DNA from: Gemella haemolysans
Lineage (GTDB): Bacteria > Bacillota > Bacilli > Staphylococcales > Gemellaceae
DNA: 64,000 bases
Assembly: GCF_012273215.1 (NCBI RefSeq)
Contig: NZ_CP050965.1
Span: 1-64,000 of the forward strand
Direction: 5' to 3'
Under the pieces are notes generated by a model. That model was given only the letters and a program-made list of their open reading frames with translations, did no database searches and was not told the origin of the DNA. Position numbers and translations under genes: made by a program. Within the stretch, counting starts at the first letter, position 1; each line of letters opens with the position of its first letter. This document shows positions 50,510-59,606 of the stretch, piece by piece.

Positions 50510-50890
50510 ATGGAAATTACATTACCAGAGTTAGCTGAACGATATTACCATTTAACGAAAGATGTTTACATGCATGCTTTTACATTAATGATAGTGCTAG
50601 ATGTGTTGACTGGTGTAGCAAAGGCTTTTGTATCAAGGACACTTAATTCAACTATTAATAGAAGAGGTTTAATTCAACATATAACTGTATGGGTTATGTG
50701 TATTACTGTATATCCTTATGTATTATATTTAGGTTTTAATGAGGCAGGGACAGCATTTTTACTATTCTTCACACTGAGTTATTGCTTATCGCTAATAGAA
50801 AATCTAAGTGTTTTAGGTGTGCCGTTTCCAACTGGTATTAAGAAACGATTAGAAAAGTTAAGAGACGAACTTGACGGAAAGAAGGAATAA
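50510..50890 (+). CDS. Phage holin, toxin-secretion/phage lysis family, 126 aa
   Basis: Same protein as 9187-9567: three hydrophobic segments, LDVLTGVAKAFVSR motif and charged C-terminus GIKKRLEKLRDELDG. Since the second holin gene of this copy is frameshifted as written, this would be the only intact holin here if that frameshift is real. Confidence 0.85.
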   Translation: MEITLPELAERYYHLTKDVYMHAFTLMIVLDVLTGVAKAFVSRTLNSTINRRGLIQHITVWVMCITVYPYVLYLGFNEAGTAFLLFFTLSYCLSLIENLSVLGVPFPTGIKKRLEKLRDELDGKKE

Positions 50891-50893
50891 TAG

Positions 50894-53800
50894 ATGAAAA
50901 AATTAATTAAATTAGATTTTAACAACACTACAAGGGAACGTAAGACTGAGGATAGCTATTCAGAACTTTATTCTTATGACAAAAATAACGGATCATTTGA
51001 GTTTGAGATATTAAACGACACACTTACGACTGAAAAAGTTATAGCTTTGTTTAAATTTACAGAAAGTAATAAAGTATGGAAGACTACTGGAACGGTAGAA
51101 GGAAATAAAGTACATGTGACTTTTGATACTACTTTAATTACTCAAAATGAAACGGTAATTTGTTACTTATATTTCGATGAAGAACAAAGAACATCTGACA
51201 CATTCAGATTTAAGTTTAAAGTAAAAGTATCTGAAATTCATAAAATGAGTCGATATGAAGTTAAAGAAAGATTTATCAACAACACAGTTATTGTCGATAG
51301 ATTAGACGTTGTGACAAAAGAAGAACTAAAAGAAGCGTTAAAAAATGTTGGTGGAATAGCAACAGAAGGACTATTAACAGAGGTTAAGGCTGAAGAATTG
51401 TATGCTAAAAAGTCAGAAGCAGTAGATAATACTAATTTTGAGTTAGTTAAGAACAGATTACTAGCGTTAGAACTTAAGACTGATAAGGATACGGTATATG
51501 ACGATAGCGAAGTTAAAGAAAGACTTACAACGCTTGAGAATAAACCTCCTGTAGACCTATCTGGATACGCCACTAAAGAAGAACTAAGAAATGTTAGTGG
51601 TGGTCAACCATTAGCTGACAACCTTGTGACTAAAGAGGAGCTAGAGAACAAACATTACATTTCTGATATAAGCAATTTGGCTACTAAAGAGGAGTTGCAA
51701 GAGGTTAGGAACAGTCAACCAACAGTTGACACTTCAAACCTTGTTACTAGGGATGAATTAACAGCTAAGAATTTCTTAACAGAACATCAATCACTGGATA
51801 ATCTAGTTACTAAGCAAGAATTAGAAGAGAAACAATATCTAACGGCACATCAAGATTTATCAGAGTACGCTAAGAAGTCAGAATTATACAACGATACACC
51901 GCTTAAAGAACGTGTCACGGCACTTGAGAGCAAAGCTATCGAGGGTGGAGCATATGACGATAGCGATTTAAGAAATCGTGTTGTAACGTTGGAAAGCAAA
52001 GAAGATAAAGATACTAAATATGATGATACAGAAGTAAAACACAGACTTACAGAACTTGAGAATAAGCCTGCGGTTGATACTTCTGTTTTTGTTACTGAAG
52101 AAAAGTTAAATAGTAAAGGATATCTTACTCAACATCAATCTTTAGAAAATGTAGTAACTAAGGAAGAGTTAGAAAGCAAAGGTTATTTAACTTTACATCA
52201 AGATATTAGTAATTTAGCAACAAAAGAAGAGTTAGCTAATACGGTGACTAAGGAAGAATTAAACAATAAACATTATGTGACTGAAGAAGAATTAAATAAC
52301 AAAGCATATCTAACTTCACATCAAGATTTATCAAACTATGCCTTAAAATCAGAAATACCGCAACCATACAACGACAGTACACTAAATGAACGTGTTACAG
52401 CGTTAGAAAGTAAAGCAATTGAGGGCGGTGCATATGATGACTCAGATTTAAGAAATAGAGTAGTAGCTCTAGAAGGTAAGGAAGATAAGGACACTAAATA
52501 TGATGACACAGATTTAAGAAATCGTGTTACTAATTTAGAGAATAAACCACCTATAGATACTTCAGAATTTGTGACTAAAGATGAACTAACTAACAAAGGA
52601 TATCTTACAACACATCAAAGTTTAGATCACGTGGTAACTAAAGATGAATTAGCTAGTAAGAATTACATCTCAGATATCTCAAATTTAGTTACTAAAGATG
52701 AACTAGCAAGCAAGAACTACTTAACTGAACATCAACCATTAACAGAAGTTAATAATAGATTAGATGTGTTGGAAGCTAAGCAAGACAAAGATACAGTTTA
52801 TAATGACAGTGAGTTAAGACAGCGTGTAACTAATCTTGAAAATAAATCTAATGTGGACTTAACAAACTATGTTACTAGTGAACAATTAGAGAATAAGCAC
52901 TATTTAACTCAACATCAATCATTAGAAGAGTACGCTAAGAAGTCAGAATTATACAATGATACTGATATTAAACAACGTTTAACAACGTTAGAGAGTAAAC
53001 CTAACATTGACACATCAAACTTTATCACTAATGAACAGTTAGAAGCTAAGCATTACTTAACGGAACATCAAACCTTAACACACCTTGCAACAACTAGCGA
53101 TTTAGAAGCATTGAGAAATGTTGCCGTTAGTAAGTCAGAGTTAAGTAAAAAAGTTGATGCGACTGAGTATAATTCTTTCAAAGATAGTGTTGTTACAAAA
53201 ACTGAACTTACTGAGAAAGGATATTTAACAGAACATCAGAATTTAGATGGATATGCTAAAAAGTCAGAATTAGAAACTTTAAATCAAACATTGTCTCTTA
53301 CAAATGGAGTGTTAAGCATTAGTGGTGGGAATAGCGTTGCACTACCTGCTAGTCAATATGAAATCCACGGAACTGGAATGCCGAACGGTGTAGTAGAAGC
53401 TGAAATTGGTACAACGTATATTGACAAAAACAAAACTAACGGAGCATTCAAATGGATTAAGACTACTAACGGCGGAAATCAGGGGTGGGAAGTGTTAACT
53501 GGAGATACTGGTTGGCGAACACTTAACTCAACTTCAAAATTAACTGTTGAGGGTAGAACTTCAACGATTAAAATAAGACGTGTTAACAACTTAGTGACTT
53601 ACAATTTTGGAGGGCTTCAATGGGGCTGGTTTGGAATAGTCAGACGTGGTGGAGCAGGATACGTAGAACATAAAAGTAGTGGTGAAAGAGGAACTAAAGT
53701 ATTACCTGTCGACGGAATACCTTCAGGCTTCAGAAGTGAAGCGTCATTAGTTGGTGGTACGTACGACGATAAAGGAAGACCTTACGGTGTTTGGTATTTA

Positions 53801-53935
53801 GGTGGAGTAAATGACTCAAATTACATTCAATTCACATTTAACGACCCTATTCCAACAGATAGAGATATTAGAGATATAAGAGTGAGTGCAGTATCTTATT
53901 TAACATCCGAACCATGGCCTACACAATTACCATAA
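50894..53935 (+). CDS. Tail fibre/baseplate upper protein (BppU N-terminal domain), 1013 aa
   Basis: Same protein as 9571-12612. N-terminal BppU-like anchor (residues 1-115), long shaft of VTKEEL/YLT.HQ.L repeats mixed with coiled-coil segments, and a Gly/Trp-rich head (residues about 820-1013, GWFGIVRRGGAGYVEHKSSG). Near-identical shaft repeats at DNA level (for example AIEGGAYDDSDLRNRVV occurs twice) would allow change of length by recombination. Confidence 0.8.
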   Translation: MKKLIKLDFNNTTRERKTEDSYSELYSYDKNNGSFEFEILNDTLTTEKVIALFKFTESNKVWKTTGTVEGNKVHVTFDTTLITQNETVICYLYFDEEQRTSDTFRFKFKVKVSEIHKMSRYEVKERFINNTVIVDRLDVVTKEELKEALKNVGGIATEGLLTEVKAEELYAKKSEAVDNTNFELVKNRLLALELKTDKDTVYDDSEVKERLTTLENKPPVDLSGYATKEELRNVSGGQPLADNLVTKEELENKHYISDISNLATKEELQEVRNSQPTVDTSNLVTRDELTAKNFLTEHQSLDNLVTKQELEEKQYLTAHQDLSEYAKKSELYNDTPLKERVTALESKAIEGGAYDDSDLRNRVVTLESKEDKDTKYDDTEVKHRLTELENKPAVDTSVFVTEEKLNSKGYLTQHQSLENVVTKEELESKGYLTLHQDISNLATKEELANTVTKEELNNKHYVTEEELNNKAYLTSHQDLSNYALKSEIPQPYNDSTLNERVTALESKAIEGGAYDDSDLRNRVVALEGKEDKDTKYDDTDLRNRVTNLENKPPIDTSEFVTKDELTNKGYLTTHQSLDHVVTKDELASKNYISDISNLVTKDELASKNYLTEHQPLTEVNNRLDVLEAKQDKDTVYNDSELRQRVTNLENKSNVDLTNYVTSEQLENKHYLTQHQSLEEYAKKSELYNDTDIKQRLTTLESKPNIDTSNFITNEQLEAKHYLTEHQTLTHLATTSDLEALRNVAVSKSELSKKVDATEYNSFKDSVVTKTELTEKGYLTEHQNLDGYAKKSELETLNQTLSLTNGVLSISGGNSVALPASQYEIHGTGMPNGVVEAEIGTTYIDKNKTNGAFKWIKTTNGGNQGWEVLTGDTGWRTLNSTSKLTVEGRTSTIKIRRVNNLVTYNFGGLQWGWFGIVRRGGAGYVEHKSSGERGTKVLPVDGIPSGFRSEASLVGGTYDDKGRPYGVWYLGGVNDSNYIQFTFNDPIPTDRDIRDIRVSAVSYLTSEPWPTQLP

Positions 53936-53949
53936 AGGAGGACAAAACA

Positions 53950-54194
53950 ATGGAACAATTACAACCTATTTTATTAACACTTATCGTGTTCGGACTTAAC
54001 CTATTAGGTAAGTTTTTAAAAGAGTGGAAACCGTTTCCGACAGAACTTATCCCTCAAGTATTAGGAGTACTTGGGGGCTTATAGGTTGGGCGGTATTTAA
54101 AGATACTAACGCAGTACTTTTAGGACTTGCAAGTGTAGGAACACATCAAGTGGTTAAGCAAAGTAGAAATAATAACAATACGGAGGATAAATAA
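53950..54194 (+). pseudogene. A118-like holin gene, frameshifted in this copy
   Basis: The G run at 54071-54075 has five bases here and six in the copy at 12627-12872. The frame stops at a TAG at 54083-54085 after the first membrane segment. Downstream sequence keeps the full coding potential. Because the change is one base in a homopolymer, it may be a base-call error. Confidence 0.65.
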
Positions 54195-54195
54195 C

Positions 54196-54999
54196 ATGAC
54201 AGAAATTTATAGCGATTATTTTCAAAACGGAGTATTTTTTACTCCACCTAAAAACGATATACTAGGAATAGTAATACATAATGATGGGGGTTCGCTATCA
54301 GCTAGACAATATGACGGATTCTTAGTCGATAGAGTGAACAATGGAACTCTTGACAGAGGGTTCGCAGCGTACTATGTAGATAGAAACGACGTGTATGTAT
54401 TCCAACCATCTAACCATCAAGAGTGGCACACGGCTAACCCTTACGGAAATGGTAATTTTATCGGGTTTGAAGTTTGTCAATCAATGTCAGCAAGTGATAG
54501 TGAATTTATAGCTAATGAAGATGCTACACTATTACTAGCAGGTCAAGTACTTCAAAGCTATGGCTTACCTATCAACGAAGACACAGTTAAATTACACCAC
54601 GAATTTAGTGCGACTTCTTGCCCTCATAGAAGTATGGAATTACACGGAAATGGTGGAGCTTACAACGGAGCAGGAACTGAAGCGTGTAGACAATATTTCA
54701 TCAATCGAATTAAGCAATTATTAGCTGGAGACGTAACTGAACCACCAGTTGTAGAGAAAAGCATTTTAGATGAAGACGTAGAACTAGCTAAGCGTGATGA
54801 ACCTTATTACGAAGCAACAGTAAGCATTGATTATGTGTTAGAAAGCCAACCAACAGAAGATAGTGAGGATAAAGAATTTGTCCCAGCTGGAACTAGAGTA
54901 CGTGTGTACGAGAAAAAAGGCGGTTGGAGTAGAGTAAATTACAAGGATAGCGATCAATGGATTGAAGATAAGTACTTAACAGAAGTTACAGTATTTTAA
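54196..54999 (+). CDS. Endolysin: N-acetylmuramoyl-L-alanine amidase with SH3-like domain, 267 aa
   Basis: Same protein as 12874-13677. Amidase_2 domain with His ligands in IVIHND and LHHEFSATSCPHR, linker near residue 185, and C-terminal SH3-type wall-binding domain (RVYEKKGGWSRVNYKD). GGAGG precedes the ATG with a ten-base gap. It is exported through holin lesions because it has no signal peptide. Confidence 0.9.
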   Translation: MTEIYSDYFQNGVFFTPPKNDILGIVIHNDGGSLSARQYDGFLVDRVNNGTLDRGFAAYYVDRNDVYVFQPSNHQEWHTANPYGNGNFIGFEVCQSMSASDSEFIANEDATLLLAGQVLQSYGLPINEDTVKLHHEFSATSCPHRSMELHGNGGAYNGAGTEACRQYFINRIKQLLAGDVTEPPVVEKSILDEDVELAKRDEPYYEATVSIDYVLESQPTEDSEDKEFVPAGTRVRVYEKKGGWSRVNYKDSDQWIEDKYLTEVTVF

Positions 55000-55006
55000 T
55001 GATTTT

Positions 55007-55038
55007 AGCCCTTACTTAAAAGTAGGGGCTTATTTTTT
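55007..55038 (+). terminator. Terminator after the lysis genes
   Basis: AGCCCTTAC-ttaaaa-GTAGGGGCT followed by TTATTTTTTAT. Same as 13685-13716. Confidence 0.85.
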
Positions 55039-55070
55039 ATGTATTTTTTAAAAAAAGTTTTAAATATCTC

Positions 55071-55099
55071 TTGACTTTATACCTTATATAAGGTATAAT
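55071..55099 (+). promoter_or_regulatory. Promoter with perfect 22-bp palindromic operator
   Basis: TTGACT, 17 bases, TATAAT, with the palindrome (half TTATACCTTAT) at 55077-55098 filling the spacer and most of the -10 box. It drives the peptide/HTH cassette at the phage right end. Confidence 0.8.
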
Positions 55100-55123
55100 T
55101 AATAATGTAAAGGAGGTGAGGTA

Positions 55124-55249
55124 GTGAGTAACAGAAGAAATAAAAAAACAGACTCTCACAAAGACAAGATGTTGGTACTAGCAACAGTGTTAGCTATCCT
55201 CGAAATAGTAAACACAATTCTTGAAATCTTTGTAAAAGTCTGTAAATAG
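55124..55249 (+). CDS. Hydrophobic 41-aa peptide, holin-like toxin type
   Basis: Same as 13802-13927. GTG start after AAAGGAGGTGAGGTA. Basic N-terminus, one membrane segment (LVLATVLAILEIVNTILEIF), end KVCK. A membrane-active lysogeny peptide or type I-like toxin is the best guess; not established. Confidence 0.6.
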   Translation: MSNRRNKKTDSHKDKMLVLATVLAILEIVNTILEIFVKVCK

Positions 55250-55253
55250 ACCC

Positions 55254-55290
55254 TTAGGGAACGGAGCTTATAAAAGCTCCTAGTACCTAA
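55254..55290 (+). other. Two-tier hairpin after the 41-aa peptide gene
   Basis: Inner GGAGCTT/AAGCTCC inside outer TTAGG/CCTAA, no T run. Same as 13932-13968. Confidence 0.55.
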
Positions 55291-55309
55291 ATGTTATTCA
55301 CATTATATC

Positions 55310-55393
55310 ATGAAAAAAGAAAAAATACAAACTATGATTATAATATTAGGTATATTTGCCGTGATAATTTCAATTATCTTAAAACTTATTTAG
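55310..55393 (+). CDS. Membrane peptide, 27 aa
   Basis: Open here because the A run after the ATG has six bases. Product: five charged or polar residues (KKEKIQ), then one hydrophobic span (MIIILGIFAVIISIILKLI) to the end. No clear ribosome site, so translation is uncertain. The AGGAGG of the HTH gene begins at its stop codon. It may act with the 41-residue peptide or be a coupling leader. Confidence 0.45.
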   Translation: MKKEKIQTMIIILGIFAVIISIILKLI

Positions 55394-55404
55394 GAGGTTT
55401 TACA

Positions 55405-55881
55405 ATGATAGATCAAGCGATTAAACAAATAGAAGAATTATTCAACAGTGATTTAACTGATTATAGAATTTCAAAAGATACAGGATTGACACTAAGTGTT
55501 ATTCAAAATTACCGCAGTGGTAAGTACGAGTTAGAAAATATGAGTTTTAAAGTAGCAAAAAAATTAATCAGATATGCGGAGGAATTAAAAATGAGAAATT
55601 ATGATAAAATGATGGTAGTGGTAAATGAATTAGTATTAGAAGATGGAGCAACAGTGACTTACTGGACTGAGGATAAACCTAATGATTGTACATGTTGCTA
55701 TTCAGTAGAAGAGCTAAAAGCACATTTAGGAAATATGGAAGAAGATGACTATGAGAAATTAATATTCCAGGTTGATAATGGTGATGATTGTGACAAATCA
55801 TATCAATTCTACATGAGTGAATACAAAGCAGTTTTAGATCGTGACGAAATTACACTATCTTTCTTACACAACACTAGATAA
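55405..55881 (+). CDS. HTH-domain protein with acidic C-terminal domain, 158 aa
   Basis: Same as 14082-14558. A longer frame from 55291 exists here only because of the A-run length; AGGAGG eight bases before 55405 marks the true start. HTH at residues about 20-45 (SKDTGLTLSVIQNYRSG), acidic second domain with a Cys cluster (DCTCCYS). Candidate autoregulator of the palindromic promoter. Confidence 0.75.
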   Translation: MIDQAIKQIEELFNSDLTDYRISKDTGLTLSVIQNYRSGKYELENMSFKVAKKLIRYAEELKMRNYDKMMVVVNELVLEDGATVTYWTEDKPNDCTCCYSVEELKAHLGNMEEDDYEKLIFQVDNGDDCDKSYQFYMSEYKAVLDRDEITLSFLHNTR

Positions 55882-55886
55882 ATTTT

Positions 55887-55913
55887 AAGCCCCAAAATAA
55901 GGGGCTTTTTTTA
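55887..55913 (+). terminator. Terminator after the HTH gene
   Basis: AAGCCCC-aaaataa-GGGGCTT with T run. Same as 14564-14590. Confidence 0.9.
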
Positions 55914-55933
55914 AAAAAAATTTCAGTCAAACT

Positions 55934-55962
55934 TTGATTATCGGAAAATCGTATGTTAAAAT
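55934..55962 (+). promoter_or_regulatory. Promoter of the right-end ncRNA
   Basis: TTGATT, 17 bases, TAAAAT with TG extension. Same as 14611-14639. Confidence 0.75.
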
Positions 55963-55968
55963 ATAGTC

Positions 55969-56156
55969 AGTTGGTATTACAACCTAAACTTTCTTTTAAT
56001 ACTAAAGTTTTTCAAGACGGGACGCTATTTCTCCTTGTAATATTTATTTGGTTAATGCGATGTATCATAGTAACAAAATAGCGTCCGCAGTCGGTTTTCC
56101 TTCCATAAAACAAAATAGCAAACATTTTTCAACCTCCTAATGGGGGTTGTTTTTTT
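55969..56156 (+). ncRNA. Structured phage ncRNA, about 190 nt
   Basis: Identical to 14646-14833. Main 11-bp stem GGACGCTATTT/AAATAGCGTCC around a 45-nt loop that exposes CTCCTT, smaller 5' hairpins, alternative partner AAATAGC near 56113, and the terminator CAACCTCC/GGGGGTTG with T run. It sits between phage cargo and attachment site, so it should be transcribed in the lysogen. Confidence 0.7.
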
Positions 56157-56207
56157 ATGGGGAAAAAAAGGGGAAAAAGCTTCTGAATACTTGTTTTTTT
56201 CTTTTAA

Positions 56208-56314
56208 ACCTCAAATATACACAGGTGCTTTTTAAAACACCTGAAATATGCTATAATATACTGATAAATATACATTTTATACTTGAAATATATTTTTTTA
56301 CACCTCAAATTTAG
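56208..56314 (+). repeat. Four direct repeats, probable integrase arm-type sites
   Basis: Repeats of AC(C/T)T(C/G)AAAT(A/T)T start at 56208, 56239, 56281 and 56302 (31, 42 and 21 bases apart). Same as 14885-14991. Confidence 0.7.
56249..56257 (+). promoter_or_regulatory. Extended -10 promoter facing the host HD-domain gene
   Basis: TGCTATAAT inside the phage end, about 118 bases upstream of the HD-domain start with no terminator in between. The prophage may thus supply the promoter of a chromosomal gene. Confidence 0.55.
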
Positions 56315-56339
56315 AGAAACATCTATATGAGAGAAATAT
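56315..56339. other. attR: right boundary of the prophage
   Basis: Identity with the phage-phage junction at 14992-15016 ends at 56339; chromosomal DNA starts at 56340, 35 bases before the HD-domain gene. Insertion is thus intergenic or in the leader of that gene. Core left limit not definable here. Confidence 0.8.
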
Positions 56340-56374
56340 AGTAAAAATTATCGGTTATGATAGGGGGAATAGGG

Positions 56375-57592
56375 ATGGAATTAAAAAGATTAGATGAAAC
56401 TAAAGTATTAAAGGATCCAGTGCATAGTTATATTCATATCCATTATGAGGTAATTTGGAATTGTCTTGATAGCAAGGAGTTCCAAAGATTACGTCGTATT
56501 AGACAATTAGGGGGAGATTTTCAAGTTTATCCAACAGCAGAACATTCAAGATTTTCTCACTCGTTAGGGGTGTATGAGATTGTTAGAAGGATGGTAACTG
56601 AGATAAAGTCTTTATGTGTTGAGTTAACTGAATATGAAAAAGTGTGCGTGATGCTTGCTGGGTTGCTACATGACGTAGGACACGGCCCGTTTTCTCATGC
56701 TTTTGAACATGTAACTAATCATAGTCACGAGGAATATACCGCAAAAATTATATTGGGGAATACAGAATTAAATTCTATTTTACGAGCTGTATCTAGAAAA
56801 TTGCCTGAAGATATCGTTTCTATTATCCAACATACTCATGAAAATGATATATTAAACCAAATTGTTTCTGGGCAACTCGATGCAGATAGAATGGATTATC
56901 TACTACGTGATTCTTACTTTACAGCTACGAGTTATGGACAATTTGACTTAGAAAGAATATTGCGTACGATGCGTGTTAGAAAAACAAGTGAAGGTAGGAA
57001 GGTGATTGTAGTAAAACATACAGGTATCCATAGTGTAGAAGACTATATTATGGCGAGGTACCAAATGTACTGGCAAGTTTACTATCACCCTGTAGCTAGA
57101 AGTTATGAAGCAGTGTTTATTCAACTATTTAATAGATTAAAAGATATTTTTAAAGACAATAAAGATTATTTTGAAGATATGAAGGTGCTAATTCCATTTT
57201 TAGAAAAAGCCGAAGTTAGAGAAGAGGAGTATTTCAGATTAGATGAGAATTCATTATTATACTGTTGTGCTCTTATTCAAGATAAAGCTGATGCGATAGC
57301 TGCAGACTTAGCGAAGAGATTGCAAAATAGAAAACTTTTCGAGTATGTAGATTATAATGAAGAGAATTTAGCTCAAATTCAAAATATGCTACGTGATAAT
57401 GGATATGATGAACAATATTATTTAAGAATAGAGAATGTGGAAGCGAGTGTCTATAGTCCATATAAAGGTAGAAAAATTTTAATTGAGAAATTAGATGGAC
57501 AGATAGTTGCTCTTGAAAAAGCTAGCACAATCGTTGAATCTATCACAAAAGGTCAGACTAAAAAAGAGGGGACTATATTTTTCCCTAGATAA
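56375..57592 (+). CDS. HD-domain phosphohydrolase (SAMHD1/YwfO-like), 405 aa
   Basis: Metal-dependent phosphohydrolase; relatives act on dNTPs. HD motif set: HSRFSHSLGVYEI, LLHDVGHGPFSHAFEH (His-Asp) and LDADRMDYLLRDSYFTATSYG. The ATG at 56375 follows AGGGGG by seven bases; a start six codons upstream is less likely. First chromosomal gene right of the prophage. Everything upstream of 56340 is phage, so its natural promoter has been displaced or replaced. Confidence 0.9.
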   Translation: MELKRLDETKVLKDPVHSYIHIHYEVIWNCLDSKEFQRLRRIRQLGGDFQVYPTAEHSRFSHSLGVYEIVRRMVTEIKSLCVELTEYEKVCVMLAGLLHDVGHGPFSHAFEHVTNHSHEEYTAKIILGNTELNSILRAVSRKLPEDIVSIIQHTHENDILNQIVSGQLDADRMDYLLRDSYFTATSYGQFDLERILRTMRVRKTSEGRKVIVVKHTGIHSVEDYIMARYQMYWQVYYHPVARSYEAVFIQLFNRLKDIFKDNKDYFEDMKVLIPFLEKAEVREEEYFRLDENSLLYCCALIQDKADAIAADLAKRLQNRKLFEYVDYNEENLAQIQNMLRDNGYDEQYYLRIENVEASVYSPYKGRKILIEKLDGQIVALEKASTIVESITKGQTKKEGTIFFPR

Positions 57593-57603
57593 AATAAAAT
57601 TTT

Positions 57604-57678
57604 AAGGTAATGTAGAAGTGTTTGGAAAGAGAAATGTGCTCTTTTGATAAGAAATACTTCTATGTTACCTTGTTTTAT
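57604..57678 (+). terminator. Long palindromic terminator after the HD-domain gene
   Basis: AAGGTAA-tg-TAGAAGT pairs with ACTTCTA-tg-TTACCTT around an inner AAAGAG/CTCTTT hairpin, then GTTTTATT. At 68 nt it is far longer than a usual terminator and may be a dispersed palindromic element. Confidence 0.65.
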
Positions 57679-57750
57679 TATTGGATTTAAAGAGTATAAT
57701 TTTAAATTTTTATAATAATTGTCAGAAAATAAAATATTTTTAACTTACTA

Positions 57751-57779
57751 TTGATTTTAGTTTTCGGAAATGTTATAAT
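57751..57779 (+). promoter_or_regulatory. Promoter of the alcohol dehydrogenase gene
   Basis: TTGATT, 17 bases, TATAAT with TG extension; 55 bases before the ATG, with AAAGGAGAG ribosome site. Confidence 0.8.
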
Positions 57780-57833
57780 CGTAATTACATTATAAAAAAC
57801 AAAAATAAATTAACAACAAAGGAGAGATGTAAA

Positions 57834-58910
57834 ATGTTTGAATTAGCAAATGTAGCGAGACCAGGGGTAAGTGAATATATTTCAGGAAGTGGGGCATTAT
57901 CTGCACTTGATAATAGATTAGAAGGGTTTAAAACTCCTTTGATTGTTACTGGAGAAAAATCTTACGCGGCGTTTACGAAGTTTTATAAAGGAAATAGAGA
58001 ATTTAGAGTAGCGAAATATGATGGATCGGCATCTTTTGAGGATATGCAACGTATTGCAGATGAATTTGGTGAAGGTGTTGACGTAGTTCTTGGAGTAGGT
58101 GGAGGTCGTGTTATCGACACTGCCAAAGGTGTAGCACAAAACTTAAACGTTGAGTACATGACAGTACCGACGGTAATCGCAACTTGTGCACCTTATGCAC
58201 CTGTAGCTGCGGTTTATCACCCAGACCACACATTTAGAGAAGTTGCATACTTTAAACGTACTGCATATGCTTGTGTGGCAGACTTAGATTTATTATTAGA
58301 ATCACCAAAAGAATATTTCGTAGCAGGTATCGGTGATACTTTAGCAAAATGGTATGAAGCAGTAGTTTTAGTTGAAAGAAATAATAAATTTAACGATCCT
58401 TTTGTAAGAATGGGATTAGAAGCAGCTAAAATCACTCGTGATGTGCTTTTACGTGATGCTAATGGTGCATTAGAAGCTATGGAGAAAGGTGAAGTAACAG
58501 AAAGTTTCAAAAATGCTGTAGACACAGTATTTGCAATCTCAGGATGTGTTGGATGCTTCGGTGTTCACTATGGACGTATGGCAGGAGCTCATGCAGTGCA
58601 CAATGGTATGAGTTTAGTTAAAGAAACACACTCTGTGTTACATGGTACAAAAGTATCTTATGGTATCTTAGTTCAATTACTTGCTGAAGGTAAGAGAGAA
58701 GAAGTTGAGAAACTTGTTCCATTCTATAAAGACAATAACTTAGCTTACAACTTAGCTTGTGTTAATGTAACTGAAGATGTAGAAGAAAAAATGAAGAAAA
58801 TTGCAGAATTTGCAGCTAGTGAAAAAGAAACATTTAAACTTGCAGTTGATGTTTGTACTCCAGAAGTTGTATTTAATGCGATGAAAGAATTAGAAGAATT
58901 AACAAAATAA
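57834..58910 (+). CDS. Iron-containing alcohol dehydrogenase family protein (glycerol dehydrogenase-like), 358 aa
   Basis: Cytosolic NAD(P)-dependent oxidoreductase of the group III fold. NAD-binding loop GVGGGRVIDTAKGVA near residues 85-100. Metal ligands are expected from the Asp in GIGDTLAKWYE and the His residues in GAHAVHNG and ETHSVLHGTKVSYG. Size fits glycerol dehydrogenase and its 2-hydroxycarboxylate-reducing relatives; the substrate cannot be told from sequence by eye. Single-gene unit with its own promoter and terminator. Confidence 0.85.
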   Translation: MFELANVARPGVSEYISGSGALSALDNRLEGFKTPLIVTGEKSYAAFTKFYKGNREFRVAKYDGSASFEDMQRIADEFGEGVDVVLGVGGGRVIDTAKGVAQNLNVEYMTVPTVIATCAPYAPVAAVYHPDHTFREVAYFKRTAYACVADLDLLLESPKEYFVAGIGDTLAKWYEAVVLVERNNKFNDPFVRMGLEAAKITRDVLLRDANGALEAMEKGEVTESFKNAVDTVFAISGCVGCFGVHYGRMAGAHAVHNGMSLVKETHSVLHGTKVSYGILVQLLAEGKREEVEKLVPFYKDNNLAYNLACVNVTEDVEEKMKKIAEFAASEKETFKLAVDVCTPEVVFNAMKELEELTK

Positions 58911-58920
58911 TAAAATAGTA

Positions 58921-58956
58921 AAAGACCTCGGATAAGTTAATCTGAGGTCTTAATTT
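58921..58956. terminator. Bidirectional terminator between convergent genes
   Basis: AGACCTCgGAT-aagtta-ATCtGAGGTCT followed by TAATTTTT, with an A run on the left that serves the leftward gene. Confidence 0.85.
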
Positions 58957-58963
58957 TTGTGTT

Positions 58964-59539
58964 TTATAAGTTGTTTTTTAATACTGGTACTAGCATAGCG
59001 TTGCTAATGTTTTGTGCAGTATCGTCTTGAAGTAGATAATTAACGATTTCGTAACCGAATAGAATTGCGACAGCTGGGCCTTGGGCAGTAATTACATTTT
59101 TATCAACGATTACCGCTTTTTCGTTATTGTATGTTTTGCAGTTTATTTCTTTATCGAATCCTGGATAAGAAGTTACTTCTTTATCTTCTAGTATACCCGC
59201 TTTGCTTAAAACGATAGGTGCGGCACAGATAGCTGCAACAAGTTTTCCGTTGTTATACATTTCTTGATAAAATTCAATTATTTTATCGTTGTCGCGAAGT
59301 AGTGTGCTTCCAGGCATTCCACCAGGGATTACTATAGCATCATAGTCAAGGATGTTGTCGATATCGTTAATTTTTTTATCTACTATTATTTTCACATCGT
59401 GTGAGCTTGTTATGTGATCTTCGTTGTTGGCAGAAATTAGATCAACATGAATATTAGCACGGCGTAATATATCGAGAGGTGCGATAAATTCTAATTCCTC
59501 ACTTCCGTTTTCAACGAATAAAGCAACTTTTTTAGTCAT
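58964..59539 (-). CDS. DJ-1/PfpI family protein, 191 aa
   Basis: DJ-1-type fold: the N-terminal KKVALFVENGSEELEFIAPL has the conserved Glu, and the nucleophile elbow is VAAICAAPIVLSKAG with Cys near residue 105. Members act as glyoxalase/deglycase-like or chaperone proteins in carbonyl and oxidative stress. AGGAGG before the ATG. A long structured leader lies upstream. Confidence 0.9.
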   Translation of the reverse strand: MTKKVALFVENGSEELEFIAPLDILRRANIHVDLISANNEDHITSSHDVKIIVDKKINDIDNILDYDAIVIPGGMPGSTLLRDNDKIIEFYQEMYNNGKLVAAICAAPIVLSKAGILEDKEVTSYPGFDKEINCKTYNNEKAVIVDKNVITAQGPAVAILFGYEIVNYLLQDDTAQNISNAMLVPVLKNNL

Positions 59540-59606
59540 AAAAAATCCTCCTAATGGTATTGTATGTAGTTATAGAAAAGGTATTTTGCAAGTTTATATT
59601 TTCTCT

